Shown one piece after another: positions 1 through 13,100 of a DNA stretch of 64,000 nucleotides (position 1 is the first letter of the stretch; every line of letters begins with the position of its first letter). The stretch comes from Mytilus edulis (taxonomy: Eukaryota > Mollusca > Bivalvia > Mytilida > Mytilidae), in NCBI RefSeq assembly GCF_963676685.1, contig NC_092346.1, positions 44,513,289 to 44,577,288 of the forward strand, written 5' to 3'. The notes below the pieces were generated by a model, which was not told the origin of the DNA, did no database searches, and saw nothing but the letters and a program-made list of their open reading frames with translations. The translations under genes were made by a program, and so were the position numbers.

Positions 1-643
1 TGTGGTAGATTCAACGAGGTGATACCTTTATTACTGATTGACAGGTGTCATTAACATAATTTTAATGAGTGTTGTTTACATAACAATATCCGTAATATTC
101 TATTCGTTTCAGTGAAATTACTGATTTGAGTTAAAGACATAACTTTTAACATTGCTTTTCATTAAGAGATACATTTATAATTTAAATTATATATTTGTCG
201 TCTTTAAAATCAGTGTTCTACAGTAGTCCTATAGATATTCTATTCATATACATAAATATAAGACGATGTGGTATGGGTGCCAATGAGGCAACTCTCCATC
301 CAAGTCACAATTTGTAAAAGTAAATGTAATTAAAAGAGTTTTTCCTTGATATTTTCGCGGTCGTTTTATTTTCGCGTTTCACTTCTTACCGCGAAAATAG
401 CGAAAATAAAACTACCGCGAAAATTTCCCTGTTTACAGTATGGAACAGTAACAAGGTACAAGCAGTTGTAATTGCTATGTGAAATGATTGAACTTGGGAA
501 TTTTATGTTTGCTTGACAAATTGCAACCCTTAACAACAACAAAAATGCTTCTGGTTTATCATAAACAACAAACATTTTGTATTTCAACTTCTTCCTGACT
601 TGCATATGAAGCCAATTACTTATCATTTGATATTCATTTCCAG
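1..643 (+). other. USP34 intron, left edge
   Basis: Non-coding, ending in TTCATTTCCAG before the first visible exon. A fragment of a bivalve-type repeat lies at about 264-325. An inverted repeat of 'ttttcgcgg' / 'ccgcgaaaat' type occurs at about 350-425. The preceding USP34 exon was not found here. Confidence 0.6.
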
Positions 644-3600
644 AGGAAACTAGTCAAGAGTTTATTTGGTGGTGTGCTAACCAATAATGTGGTTTCTTTG
701 GTAAGTACATTTTTATCTCTCAAAATATGAAATTTTGACTATTTGATAAACCATGTTTTAAGATACATTTACCAACCATCAAATATTAATGTATGTTCCT
801 ATACTGGATATTTGTGGAAAACCCCTTTAAATTTAAATGATAAAAACAAATCTTCAAACTTATTACCATATGGTCATCTAAATAACAGAGGAAATAATTG
901 CGTAACATGCAATATTTTTAATATCTTTTAGGATTGTCCTCATGTCAGTAGAACTTTGGAAGAATTTTATACTGTAAGATGTCAGGTTACAGATATGAAA
1001 AATCTAAATGTAAGTAGAAATGACTTGAATAAAGTTTATATTTGTTACCAACTTGTACTGAAATATTGAGAAGATGCATCCACATGATTTGTACATGGAA
1101 AAACCTCAAATGTTTTTTTATTATGCCCCACCTACGATAGTAGAGGGGCATTATGTTTTCTGGTCTGTGCGTCTGTCCGTCCGTTCGTCCGTCCGTCCGT
1201 CCATCTGTCCCGCTTCAGGTTAAAGTTTTTGGTCGAGGTAGTTTTTGATGAAGTTGAAGTCCAATCGACTTCAAACTTGGTACACATGTTCCCTATGATA
1301 TGATCTTTCTAATTTTAATGCCAAATTAGAGATTTTACCCCAATTTCACGGTCCACTGAACATAGAAAATGATAGTGCGAGTGGGGCATTCGTGTACTGA
1401 GGACACATTCTTGTTACAACTTAAAACTGATTTTTTTTTCTATTTTGTAAAAACAATAAGCCAGATATACATGAGACTAACAATTGAAAATGTATTTGTT
1501 TATAACATCAAAATATCATCTATATATCAAGGAAGGCAGGAAATTATAGCAAATTTGAACAATAGAAGTCAATTTCAATAAGAAGACATGCAAGGAATTT
1601 CAATATTCAGTTAACCAGCATCACCAAAGATAAAACAGACATTTATTAGCATAACAATGTTTTGGTGTCTAATTTACTTTGTATAGTTATGTATGAAATT
1701 TTCCTGTAGGAATCCTTGGATGAAGTAACAGTTAAGGACATGTTAGAAGGAGATAATATGTATACCTGTTCAAAATGTCAGAAGAAAGTCAGGGCAGAAA
1801 AAAGGTAAGAATGTACATCTCATTATTTTAAAAATTGTTTTCAATGAAAAGTTGCTCCAAGAAGCACTGTTATATACTTCTTGAACAGATATTTTTCTAC
1901 TTGCATTTTTTCATGACTTTTATGTTTGAAATTTATGTAACCGAGATAGATTCAATTGCAAGAATGTTTTTTTTTTTCATGGCATTTTATATAGAGCTTT
2001 CTTTTGCATAGGAAGATTTATGGTTAATTTCATGTTTTGCATCATTTTTTTCAGGGCCTGTTTCAAAAGATTACCAAGAATATTATGTTTTAACACTATG
2101 AGGTATACATTTAACATGGTGACCATGCTGAAAGAGAAGGTCAATACACATTTCTCCTTTCCTCTCAGACTGGACATGTCACAATATATGGAGAAAAACC
2201 TGATGGGACCAGACAAACTCAAAGGTAGGAAAGCTATTACTGGTCCCTTACTCAACATACAGTCTAGGTAAGTCCAACTGGCAGTCATAGTTGTGTAAAG
2301 ATTAATATATCCTTTGACTACTACATCAAAATGAGATTTAACCCTGCCTTGAAAATTTGATAAATACACTATTAATTTGGTTTTGTCCACTTGTATTTGA
2401 TTAATTCTCTATGTTACTTGATAAACAACAATGTTGCATTCCTGTCATCTTGTATTCACTGGATGCAAAGCAAATAAATAATCAATTGAGCTGAAATGGG
2501 GAAGAAGATGTCAAGGAGGCAATTTAAAAAAAAAAGTGAAAAAACAATTCCACAAAATGCTACACAGAAAACTAAAGATCGAGAAACATGAAGTTCACCA
2601 TAAAAAAGAAAAGGGGGAAAACAGAAATTTTATATTTCTGGTCATAATTGTTGATTAAAGGGTATCTACTATCTGTCTTGCTAACATTCATGTTATTTAC
2701 AATTTTTTTTAATTTCAAGATGATGATGAAGATGATAAAATGCAGATTTTAGGAGAATATGAAGATAATGATAGCTATGATTATGAACTGATAGGGGTAA
2801 CTGTGCATACTGGTACTGCTGATGGAGGACATTATTATAGTTTTATTAGGGACAGGTTACATAAATCAGAAAATGGACAAGACAAATGGTAAGTCAATGT
2901 TGTGGCTGTGTAGAAAATTGATATAAAAGCCAATTAGAATCAAACAAATTTTATTTCAGTAGCCCTTTTCAAAACTTATGTGTATTTTATTAATAATTTT
3001 TGTTTTTTAAACATATGTTTGTCTATACTTTAGACCTTGTATTAGGAAATATTTTTCCAAATTTAAATAACACATTTAATGAAATAATGTTTTTAACAGT
3101 TTATACACAATGGAGGAAAGTGGTTTTGATTATGAAAACAGTTTTGAATTATTATTTGTATTGAGAGAAGTTAGTTCAGGTGTCCAATAATTCATGCAAT
3201 ACCAACACTATCATTGAAAATTTTCAAGTTAATAGAAATATCAAAGTTTGTATAGCTGTTGATGCTGAATTATTCATTTTTTTCTTTTTACTTTATAGGT
3301 ACTTGTTCAACGATGCTGAAGTGAAGTCTTTCGATCCTAGTCAGATAGCTCAAGAATGTTTTGGTGGTGAAATGACTGTAAGCTTTTATATTTCGTTTTT
3401 TTTCCCCTAGAAACTAAATGCTATATTATAATCATATACACTGGATGTTTAGCAACCAACAATCAATCAATATAATCATATAAGCAAATTATGAAGATAA
3501 ATGATATGATTATGATAAGATACTGTAGATTTTAAGAATGTTTTTATCTTATTCATTCTTTTTGACTGTCTCTTTTTGTAGAAACAAGACTTTTGAAATA

Positions 3601-4177
3601 ACTATGTATCTTTATTTCAGAGTAAAACCTATGACTCAGTGACAGATAAATTTATGGATTTCTCATTTGAAAAGGTAAGAAAAGATGTAGCATTAATGTT
3701 CTATATAGTGTTTTAAATTAAGATTGTCCTTCAATATTTTTTCACTACGCTACAATTGAAAAGATGCCACACTCAAATGTTAAATATTTTCATCATGCAT
3801 TAACATTGATGATTGAAACAAGCTGATGTTTGCACTTGTTACAAAATGAGGACTGCTCTACATTAAAGGTTATTATTGGATTAAATTGAACTAAAAATGA
3901 ATTATTAGTATACATATACACACTCCAGTGCTTTTCTAAACTAATCTTTTGCCTTTTGTGACACACCAAAAAGCTGCAATTTTTCAAATTTGGATACTGA
4001 TGAAAAGAATACTTCTGTCTACACAATATTTTCTTACAATTGTAGACTAATAGTGCCTACATGCTGTTTTATGAGAGATGTTCACCCAGACCTGAGGATG
4101 AGAAGAAGTTAGATCTAGTAGAACAAACGATAGATCAACCAAAATTTAACTTTGAATTGACTAAGGAATTAGAAGAG
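644..4177 (+). CDS. USP34: USP34: second half of the USP catalytic domain
   Basis: The first eight exons encode the finger and His-box half of the papain-like USP fold. A CxxC zinc-finger half-site (YTCSKCQKKVRAEKR) is on exon 1710-1804. The His box TADGGHYYSF is on exon 2720-2888, with the catalytic His codon at 2830-2832. The following exon gives WYLFNDAEV, whose Asn-Asp pair (3309-3314) is the usual third catalytic position. The block ends at NSAYMLFYERC, the canonical last strand of the domain. All visible catalytic residues are intact, so nothing suggests a dead enzyme. The Cys box cannot be judged from this window. Confidence 0.93.
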
Positions 4178-7100
4178 GTAAGGCTATGTTACAAATCAAG
4201 CAAGTGTATGGCAATTTATTTTTGTTAAGATTTCACCATAATTTTAAGATTTTTTATATCACTTTTCTAATTTTTTTTGCTTGCTAAGTTCATTGGACCA
4301 TATGCCCTATTTGTAATTGCATGGAACACGTTTTCTGACCATCCATTGTTTATTGTTAAGACAATTGAAATTTTCATGATCACCCTTTCATTATGTATTT
4401 TTATACCCCTTCCGTAGTGGAGGGGGCTTTAATTTTTATTTTTACCCTTGTTGATCTATAGGTTCGTACATCCCAAAATTGGTTTCTGTTCTCTAACTTT
4501 AGTGTGCATCAACCAAATTTTATGAAACTTATTCACAATACTTATCACCACAAAACACAGATCAACTTTGAATTTTGTTGACAGGATAAGTTTCACATTA
4601 ATCACCTACATTCTGATAGCATAATTTCTATGTATCATTTTTTAAAACCTCATTAGTAATTAAATGCATGGAGCCATTTCTAAATTTACATACATATACA
4701 GTAATATAAAAGGTATTCTCAGTTTTTTCATACAGTGTTGCAACATTTTTATTTCAGTGGATTTGGCAAGACAACACACAGTTTTTACAAGACAAAAATA
4801 TCTTGGATCACACTTATTTTGGGTAAGTTTATGATATTCTATTGTTTAAATGTATAACATTAAGAAAGATCTAACTGGGTCAGCATGACTACTGGAGTTC
4901 ATGAATAATTTGATTTTAACTGTGATTTAGTTTTTTAGTTTATATATAATTAACATCAATCTGAATTAACCACATGAAAATATAACATGCATTGATAAAC
5001 TGATGAATGGCTTACTACTTATTAAATTCATTTTTAGCTCACCTGGCCCAAAGGGCCAAGTGAGCTTTTCTCATCACTTGGCGTCCGTCGTCATCGTCGT
5101 CGTTAACTTTTACAAAAATCTTCTATGAAACTACTGGGCCAAATTTAACCAAACTTGGCCATAATCATCATTGGGGTATCTAGTTTAAAAAATGTGTCCT
5201 GTGACCCAGCCAACCAACCAAGATGGCCACCATGGCTAAAAAAAGAATATAGGGGTAAAATGAAATTTTGGCTTATATCTCTGAAACAAAGCATTTAGAG
5301 CAAATCTGAAAAGCAGTTACATTGTTTATCAGATCAAGATCTATCTGCCCTGAACTTTTCAGATGAATCGGACAACCCGTTGTTGGGTTGCTTCCCTAGA
5401 ATTGGTAATTTTAAGGAAATTTTGCCGTGTATGGTTATTATCTTGAATATTATTATAGATAGAGATAAACCGTAAACAGCAATAATGTTCAGCAAAGTAA
5501 GATCTACAAAAAAGTCAACATGACCAAAATGATCAGTTGACCCCTTAAGGAGTTATTGCCCTTTATAGTAATTTTTTGTCAATTTTTGGTAAATTTTTGT
5601 TATCTTGTACAAAAATCTTCTTCTCTGAAACTACTAAGACAAATTTAACCAAACGTGTCCACAATCATCATTAGCGTATCTAGTTTGAAAAATGTGTCCG
5701 ATGACTGCCTGCGAACAAAGATGGCCGACATGGCTAAAAATAGTACATTGGGTAAAATGCAGATTTTGGCTAAAATCTCAAAAACCAAAGCATTTTAAGC
5801 AAATCTGCTGAGGATAAATTTGTTTGTTAGGTCAAAGTCTATATGCCCTGAAATTTTCAGACCAATCAGGCAACCCATTGTTGGGTTGCTGCCCCGGAAT
5901 TGGTAATTTTCAGAAAATTTTGCAGCTTTTGGTTATTATCTGAAATATTATTATAGATAGAGATAAACTGTAAACAGCAATAATGTACAGCAAAGTAAGA
6001 TCTACAAATACGTCAACATGGTCAAAATGATCAATTAACCTCTGAAGGAGTTATTTCCCTTTATAGTAAATTTTTAACAATTTTCATAAATTTTGTAAAT
6101 TTTTATTCGTTAATGATATGCACATAGAACAAGGTGAGCGATGCAGGCTCTTAAGAGCCTTTAGTTTTGGGATAGAATTTCATGTATTCATATTCATTTT
6201 TCAGATTTATGTGGCAGATATGTGGCTATATACCTACTACTTTGCCAAAAGATCCAGAAAATTTGGTTTCATTAAATGCTGCTCAACTTAGTACTTCATT
6301 TGTATTGGAAACACTTATACATGCAAAAGAAAAGGTATGCCTTAACTTTTGTTTTTGTCGAGCCTGCAACTTTTGTTGCAGAAAGCTCGACATAAGGATA
6401 GTGATCCGGCGGCGGCGGCGGCGGTGTTAGCTCACTTCTTAAAAGCTTTATATTTTAGAAGGAGGAAGACCTTGATGCTTCATACTTTGTATATAGATGC
6501 CCCATGTTACGAAGTTTCCGTCAGTCACATGTCCAATGTCCTTGACCTCATTTTCATGGTTCAGTGACCACTTGAAAAAAAAGTTCAGATTTTTTGTAAT
6601 GTTGAATTCTCTCTTATTATAAGTAATAGGATAACTATATTTGGTATGTGCGTAACTTGCAAGGTCCTCATGCCCGTCAGACAGTTTTCACTTGACCTCG
6701 ACCTCATTTCATGGCTCAGTGAACAAGGTTAAGTTTTGGTGGTCAAGTCCATATCACAGATACTATAAGCAATAGGGCTAGTATATTCGGTGTATGGAAG
6801 GACTGTAAGGTGTACATGTCCAACTGGCAGGTGTCATCTGACCTTGACCTCATTTTCATGGTTCAGTGGTTACAGTTAAGTTTTTGTGTTTTGGTCTGTT
6901 TTTCTCATACTTTATGCAATAGGTCTACTATATTTGTTGTATGGAATGATTGTAAGGTGAACATGTCTAACGGACAGATGTCATCTGACCTTGACCTCAT
7001 TTTCATGGTTCAGTGGTCAAAGTTAAGTTTTTCAGTTTTGGTCTTTTTATCTGATACTATACGCCATAGGTCAACTATATTTAGTGTATGGAAATATTTT

Positions 7101-10100
7101 ATGAATTATATATTAGTCGCGCAGGTTTTATTTGACCTTGACCTCCTTTTCACGGTTCATTGCTCAGTGTTAAGTTTTTGTGTTTTGGTCTATTTTTCTT
7201 AAACTATAAGTATTAGGTCAACTATATTTGTTTTATGGAAGCATTGTTAGCTGTACATGTCAGCCTGGCTTGGTTCATCTGACCTTGACCTCATTTTCAT
7301 GGTTCATTGGTCTTTGTTTAGTTATCTTGGTTAATGAAACGTTTATGTGTCAGTTGTAATAAAGCTTTATACTTAGGACTATCAACATAATATCAATGAT
7401 TAGTAAAGAAGGCGAGACATTTCAGTGTGTGCACTCTTGTTTATACTAAATGTTGAATTTTCATGACATGTATTTCTTATTTGAAGTCATTTAATTAACA
7501 ATACAAAATTTAGTACTATGAATTTTAATAGAATGATACAGCTAAGAAAACTGTAAGTTAACAATTAACAATACATAAACTACAGCTTAATGTATGTCAA
7601 GTATGGCTAGAAAAGTAACAAAACAATTTTATATTGACAAAATAAATATATGACGATTTTTAACTTTTAACTTTTTCAGCCAACAATGTTACAGTGGATA
7701 GAATTGTTAACAAAGCAGTTCAACTCATGTCCTGGAGCGTGTGAGGTAAGCTTTTAAAGACATGCTTTTGGCATTATCAGTTCAAACATTGTTCAGATGT
7801 TTTAGTATAATCTTAAATTTATCCAGATGTGTAAAAAAAGAAAGTGTATTTAATTTAAATAATTCCCTGTATACTCTTATACAGTTATATTATATTATAA
7901 AAGTATGCTTAAAGTAAATGATAAAAGTAGGATTATAGTAAAAATGTATTTGGCATGTATTTCAGTGGTTTCTGGATCACATGGCAGAAAGTGACTGGTG
8001 GCCACAACAGATCCTTATAAAATGTCCTAACCAGATGGTCAGACAGGTAGGGAAAATAAATAAATGTCATCTTTATACTCTTTTTTATTATCTTTTTTAT
8101 ACAACAAAACAGAAAATCTCTGTTTTTTTTTGTTTTTTTTTTTTTGTAAAGGTAAACTGGAAATATAATTTTTTTTGGCAATCTGGTTTAAAAAAACATA
8201 CCACGTGAGGATTGAAGAATTTCACCTTGCATCAGATTCAGACAAATCCAAATCATAACTTTATTAGTTTTTATCAGGTTATATATTTGCCCTCTCAACC
8301 TGTAGAGCATACTTTTCATTTATAAATATTTACAAAAATTTCTTTCACAAAGTCTTTGTAGTTATTTTGTTTCTCAATTAGTTACTGATTTAATGATATG
8401 ATATTTATATAATTATAGATGTTCCAGAGACTGCTTATTCATGTTATTACACAACTAAGATCGTCACACGAAGACCTCTACCTGGTTCCTCTCATTGAGG
8501 GGTAAGTATTTTATTAAGTAAATGGCTTTTGAATCCATGAGTTGGTCTTTGGACTGCTAAAAAATATTGTGTGTATCAAATGTATATCTTTAGCTGAGGA
8601 AGCAAATTCCTTTCTTATGACTGAAACTTATTATGAAGCTTAATTGTTTTGCAAATTAAATAGTATTTCCTGACTCTATCTGTGTGTGTGATTTATGTAA
8701 TTTCACCTTTTTTACATGTTGATAAATGCCTATTTAACTAATGTGTTATAAATTATATTTTAGGGAAGATGGAGAAATTGATGTAGCAGAACTTGGAAGC
8801 AAATCTTGTGTTACAAGGTTCATCAAGAAGATGTTATCTATAGTAAGTTAAATTGTTAAATTTAAGGTTTTTTTTATTATTTAAGAAGAAAATAATGATT
8901 TTCATTTGTAAAATACTACTGGAGATCATTTTCTTTGTGAAAAAGCTTGAGATTTAAACGTAAGTGTGTCATTGTGACACTAGTTATTAAGACACTAGTT
9001 ATGAGAGATAGTCTAACCTGTACCAACATAATCTTTATTCCATAGACAAATAATAAGTCAGTCAATCTAAAACCTACTATAATCTTTGACAACCTGATTT
9101 GTTTGATATAGTCCTGTCCTAAATAAAATTGGGAAAGGAAATGGGGAATGTGTCAAAGCGACAACAACCCGACCATAGAGCAGACAACTAAAGTATACCT
9201 TAATTCTTGATATATTCCTTTCAATTTATTTTTTGCTTGTTTGCAGATAGAACATGGTGTTAGACCACACAGTAAATATTTAACAGAGTATTTTGCATTC
9301 CTACTGGAGTTTGCTAAGATGGGAGACGAGGAGTGTATCTTTATGATTCACATCAATGCTATCTCGACCATGATTAACTTTTACCTTGGACAGAAAGCTC
9401 AGGAGAATTACGTAAGTTTTAAAATGATATTTTATCTTTACAATTATACGATATGAAAGCGAGTGTTAGAAGTGTTGTAAACAATAGAGAAAATGTTACA
9501 AAATTTTACAATTTTTTATGACTTTCAAATGTGACTAATGTGTCTCTTTCTGTCAGGGACTATTTTATAATTTGTAATTCCAAAATGTTTGCTTGAAATT
9601 TATATGAACAGCCCTCTTGAAAATGTTTGTCAGTCTGCAAGAAATTGGTGTCTGACTGAAGATAGTTGGGTTATTATACTTGGTACAATTTAAAATTGAT
9701 AATTGAAATTGGAATGTATCAAAAAACCTGACCAAAGAGTAAAAAACAGCTGAAGGCCATTAATTGGTCCTCAACCCAGCAAGAAAATCCCTCTTCGTGA
9801 GGCGAACTTCAGCTGGCTACTTAACAAAAATGAGTACTTGTTCAAGTTTCTCCTTACCAGTAAAAAGATCAATAATCTATACACAGTCAATATAGGTGGT
9901 AAGCTCCTTTTTTCTTGAGAAATTTAGGCGCAATAGTAAAAAAATTGCAGTAAACATCAAGAAATGTTTTTTTTACAGGTTGAAATTCCCTCTGATGATG
10001 AAGATGATGAGGTCATCACCATAACAGACGATGCCTATAAACCTCTGTCACTAGAGAAGATGATCACGCTGATTGCCGTACTTGTTGAGAAGTCTCGTGG

Positions 10101-13100
10101 AGAGGATAAACAATTACACATCAGTGATAAAGATTATAGTGCTATTATTGGGGGGAAGGTTAGTACTGTCAAGGTAATACTATTTTATACATTATTATTT
10201 GTTTGTTTTGTTGGTGGGTTTTATTCTATTTTTGTAATTTTTTCCTCCCATAAAAACCTTTGGAAAATTTATACACAAAAAATTCAGTCCTATTATAATA
10301 TAACTGATAAAATTGCCTTATTCTATCACTAGTTACACATTTGATAAATGATATAATAGGCTTAAATGAGGCTGATACTATGCCAACAGCTAGTTCAACT
10401 CAAATATGGCTGTTGGCTATGTTAAATGACATAAATACAGATATCTGGGGTTTAACATACATGTATACCCTACTAATCCTTATATTTATATTATTTTGAC
10501 ATTGCATTCATCTCCTTTGAGGTCATAAATTAAAGATATTTATATTGTTTTTTTTTATCCATGAATAAAAATATAATTTAAGAAGACTTCCACAGACCGT
10601 AGCATTTATATATAAAAAAACACACTTAGAGCTATTCATCACCCATTATATTGCAATTTACTGTGCATATATAACCACACAATTTGATTTTTGTGACCTC
10701 CCCCACCCATTCTCAAATATTAAAGTACCTTCCAAACTCCCATAAATTGTTTTCTAGAAAAGCCTGTATTCATTATTGACTTCCTTGACATTCCGATCCC
10801 CATACCAACTTTGAATAGTGTGTTACTCACTCAATTCTACATATGCTTACTATTGTGCATTTTTAGGGATTCCCATTCTTATTTAACCAAATAAGAGATG
10901 CCATTAATTTGAGGCAGACATGTAATTTGATATTTAGTCTGAGTCGATGGAATGAACAGTTAGCTGTTGCTGTAAGTAGAACTAGTTTAAGATGTCAAAA
11001 TAAAGATGCTGGACAAAACACCATTTTGTTTGAGTTGAAATATTTTTGTTATGAATAATAAAAATAGAAAGAAGTAAAATGAATATAAAGGAATACTTTA
11101 TGAAGTGTAATCTATTATTGTTACTGTAAAAGAAATATTTTTTTGAGCCATTTATTAATGTGACTTTTATGAATAGAAAAATTTAATCTTCAATTTGTAG
11201 AATATATTATCAAAGTTAGGAATTTTTGAAAACAAATCACTGCTAGAAAGGGCTTTACATAATTAAAAAAAAAGGACAGCAAAATATTTTTTTTGAAAGA
11301 AAATGTCACAATAAAATAGTTAAATATTTATACCCAAACTCATATTCTTTGTATTTCAGATTGTTACCATGGTATTTAGTGCAATAAAGAAATTAAGTAT
11401 AGAACATTCCCAACCATTCTTCAAACTGTTGTCGATGTTAGTAGAATTTGGTGGAGGTCCTCCAGGATTACCTCCCTTTACTCAATATTGTCTACAGCGT
11501 TTCTGGGATGTAAGTGTTGTATGTTACTAACTTTAAAAGACAATAAAACAGTAGTTTGTCATGACAGAATATAACAGATATATTTGCAAATTTCAGACCA
11601 TTTGTTTTTTGAATAATTTGAATATACTGTCCACTCCACTTAATTGCATACCGCTTAATACCATAATTCGGTTAATTGCATACTTTTCTCCTGCACATAA
11701 CCATTTCCCATTCATCTAATGTAAAATTTTCATAGAAAATAATCGCCAGCTAGATATGCTGAGTTAAAACGCACGATTTTTTACTGGAAATGTCAAACAA
11801 CTGATTGTTGTAAAACACGACCATTCTATCTCAGGGATTTCCTTTACTGATCTGCACTATCGATGTTATTTGACTCTGTAATTTGGCATTTCGGATATAA
11901 GCATACTCCGCTTAATTGCATAATTTCGGCTATGCAAATAACCAGAATGTACAGTACTTATTAGTCTTTATTATCTTTCAGACAATCTAATCTAAATGGC
12001 TCTCAACTAAATGCCTGGCACATTATCTTGAAATTTCCATATGGTTTTATCATAAATTATGAAACTTAAAAATCAATTACAATGATTGTATCAATATTGA
12101 ACAAAAAGTGAAAATTTGATGTCTCAAAGGTGTCGTACCTGTATCTACTTTATCAAAAAATATACATGTATATGCTTCATCATGAGTTATTTGCAATGTA
12201 TTTACAGTTAACAAAGAGTTGTCCTCAGCCATGTTTAGAATGGATGTCCTCTCAAGTCACAAGAAATAAATTAGCTAGTCATTGGATCCTGAATCAAAGA
12301 GAAAGCTGGGTTGAACCTTATCTTATAGCAAATAATAATGCAAGAGTAAGAAATGGTAAGTAGCTTGATAAGTACAACTATCAGTAACAATTTAGGGAAC
12401 TTAGTTGTTGGTTTTAATTACCATTTATTTACCTTACAGATCTTTTCACTTTATTTCTAGTATTGAGTTTGACAATTCGTAAAGCCAACAAACATATGGT
12501 CTAAATAATTTACCATGAATTTGAATGTCCAATGAACCATTTATCAACCAAAATTTGTATCAATTAATAAAGAATCCACAGTCATATTCTAGGAAGTTAG
12601 TGTTAAGGTGGATCAGGACTATTCGACTGCGCATAATTTCACGCATAAATATCAATGCACACGAAAAGTATTTGTCGTAAATTCAATATTATTTTTTAAA
12701 ATATTTTGATTGATTAGAAATGTTAAATCATTGTAGTTATGTCACTAAAAGCATATTTTCATTATTATGTATATCTTTTAAAGGCCCAAAATGACATTTT
12801 ACCCATTTTCCCACCAAAATTTGTGTTTTAAGGCAAAATATTTTTTTTCCCTTATCGGTGACCTATATTTTTTATTTGCTCATTCTTTAAAGCTATATTT
12901 CAGCTTTTTATATTACAGTTTTGGACCAAGTGTCATAGAACGTTTTTTTGATATTCTGATAAAAATATGTGAACACCTCTATTTTCCCTATCATTTTATT
13001 GAAAAATGGTCCCTTTTGTTTAAAAGTAAAATTTTGAGTTCAAATGGTCTGTGACCCCCTATTTTTTTTCAACCAATTTGATTAATTTTCTGTAAAGAAT

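Noticed and set aside
1..45. Possible USP34 exon end before GTGTCATT at the left edge
   Set aside because: One frame is open, but the peptide does not resemble the USP34 segment expected before KSLFGG.
1170..1200. CRISPR-like short direct repeats
   Set aside because: A simple (CGTC)n run inside a mobile element. No spaced repeats of uniform length occur anywhere in the window.
1369..1581. Open frames starting MIVRVGH/MIVRMGH at 1369 and 57213
   Set aside because: Both begin inside the 3' end of the ATGCCCC hairpin element. The shared peptide is repeat sequence, not a gene family.
6349..7202. Open frames with repeated 'SDLDLIFMVQW' peptides
   Set aside because: They translate the ~148-bp tandem units of a repeat element. 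There are no splice context or conserved domains.
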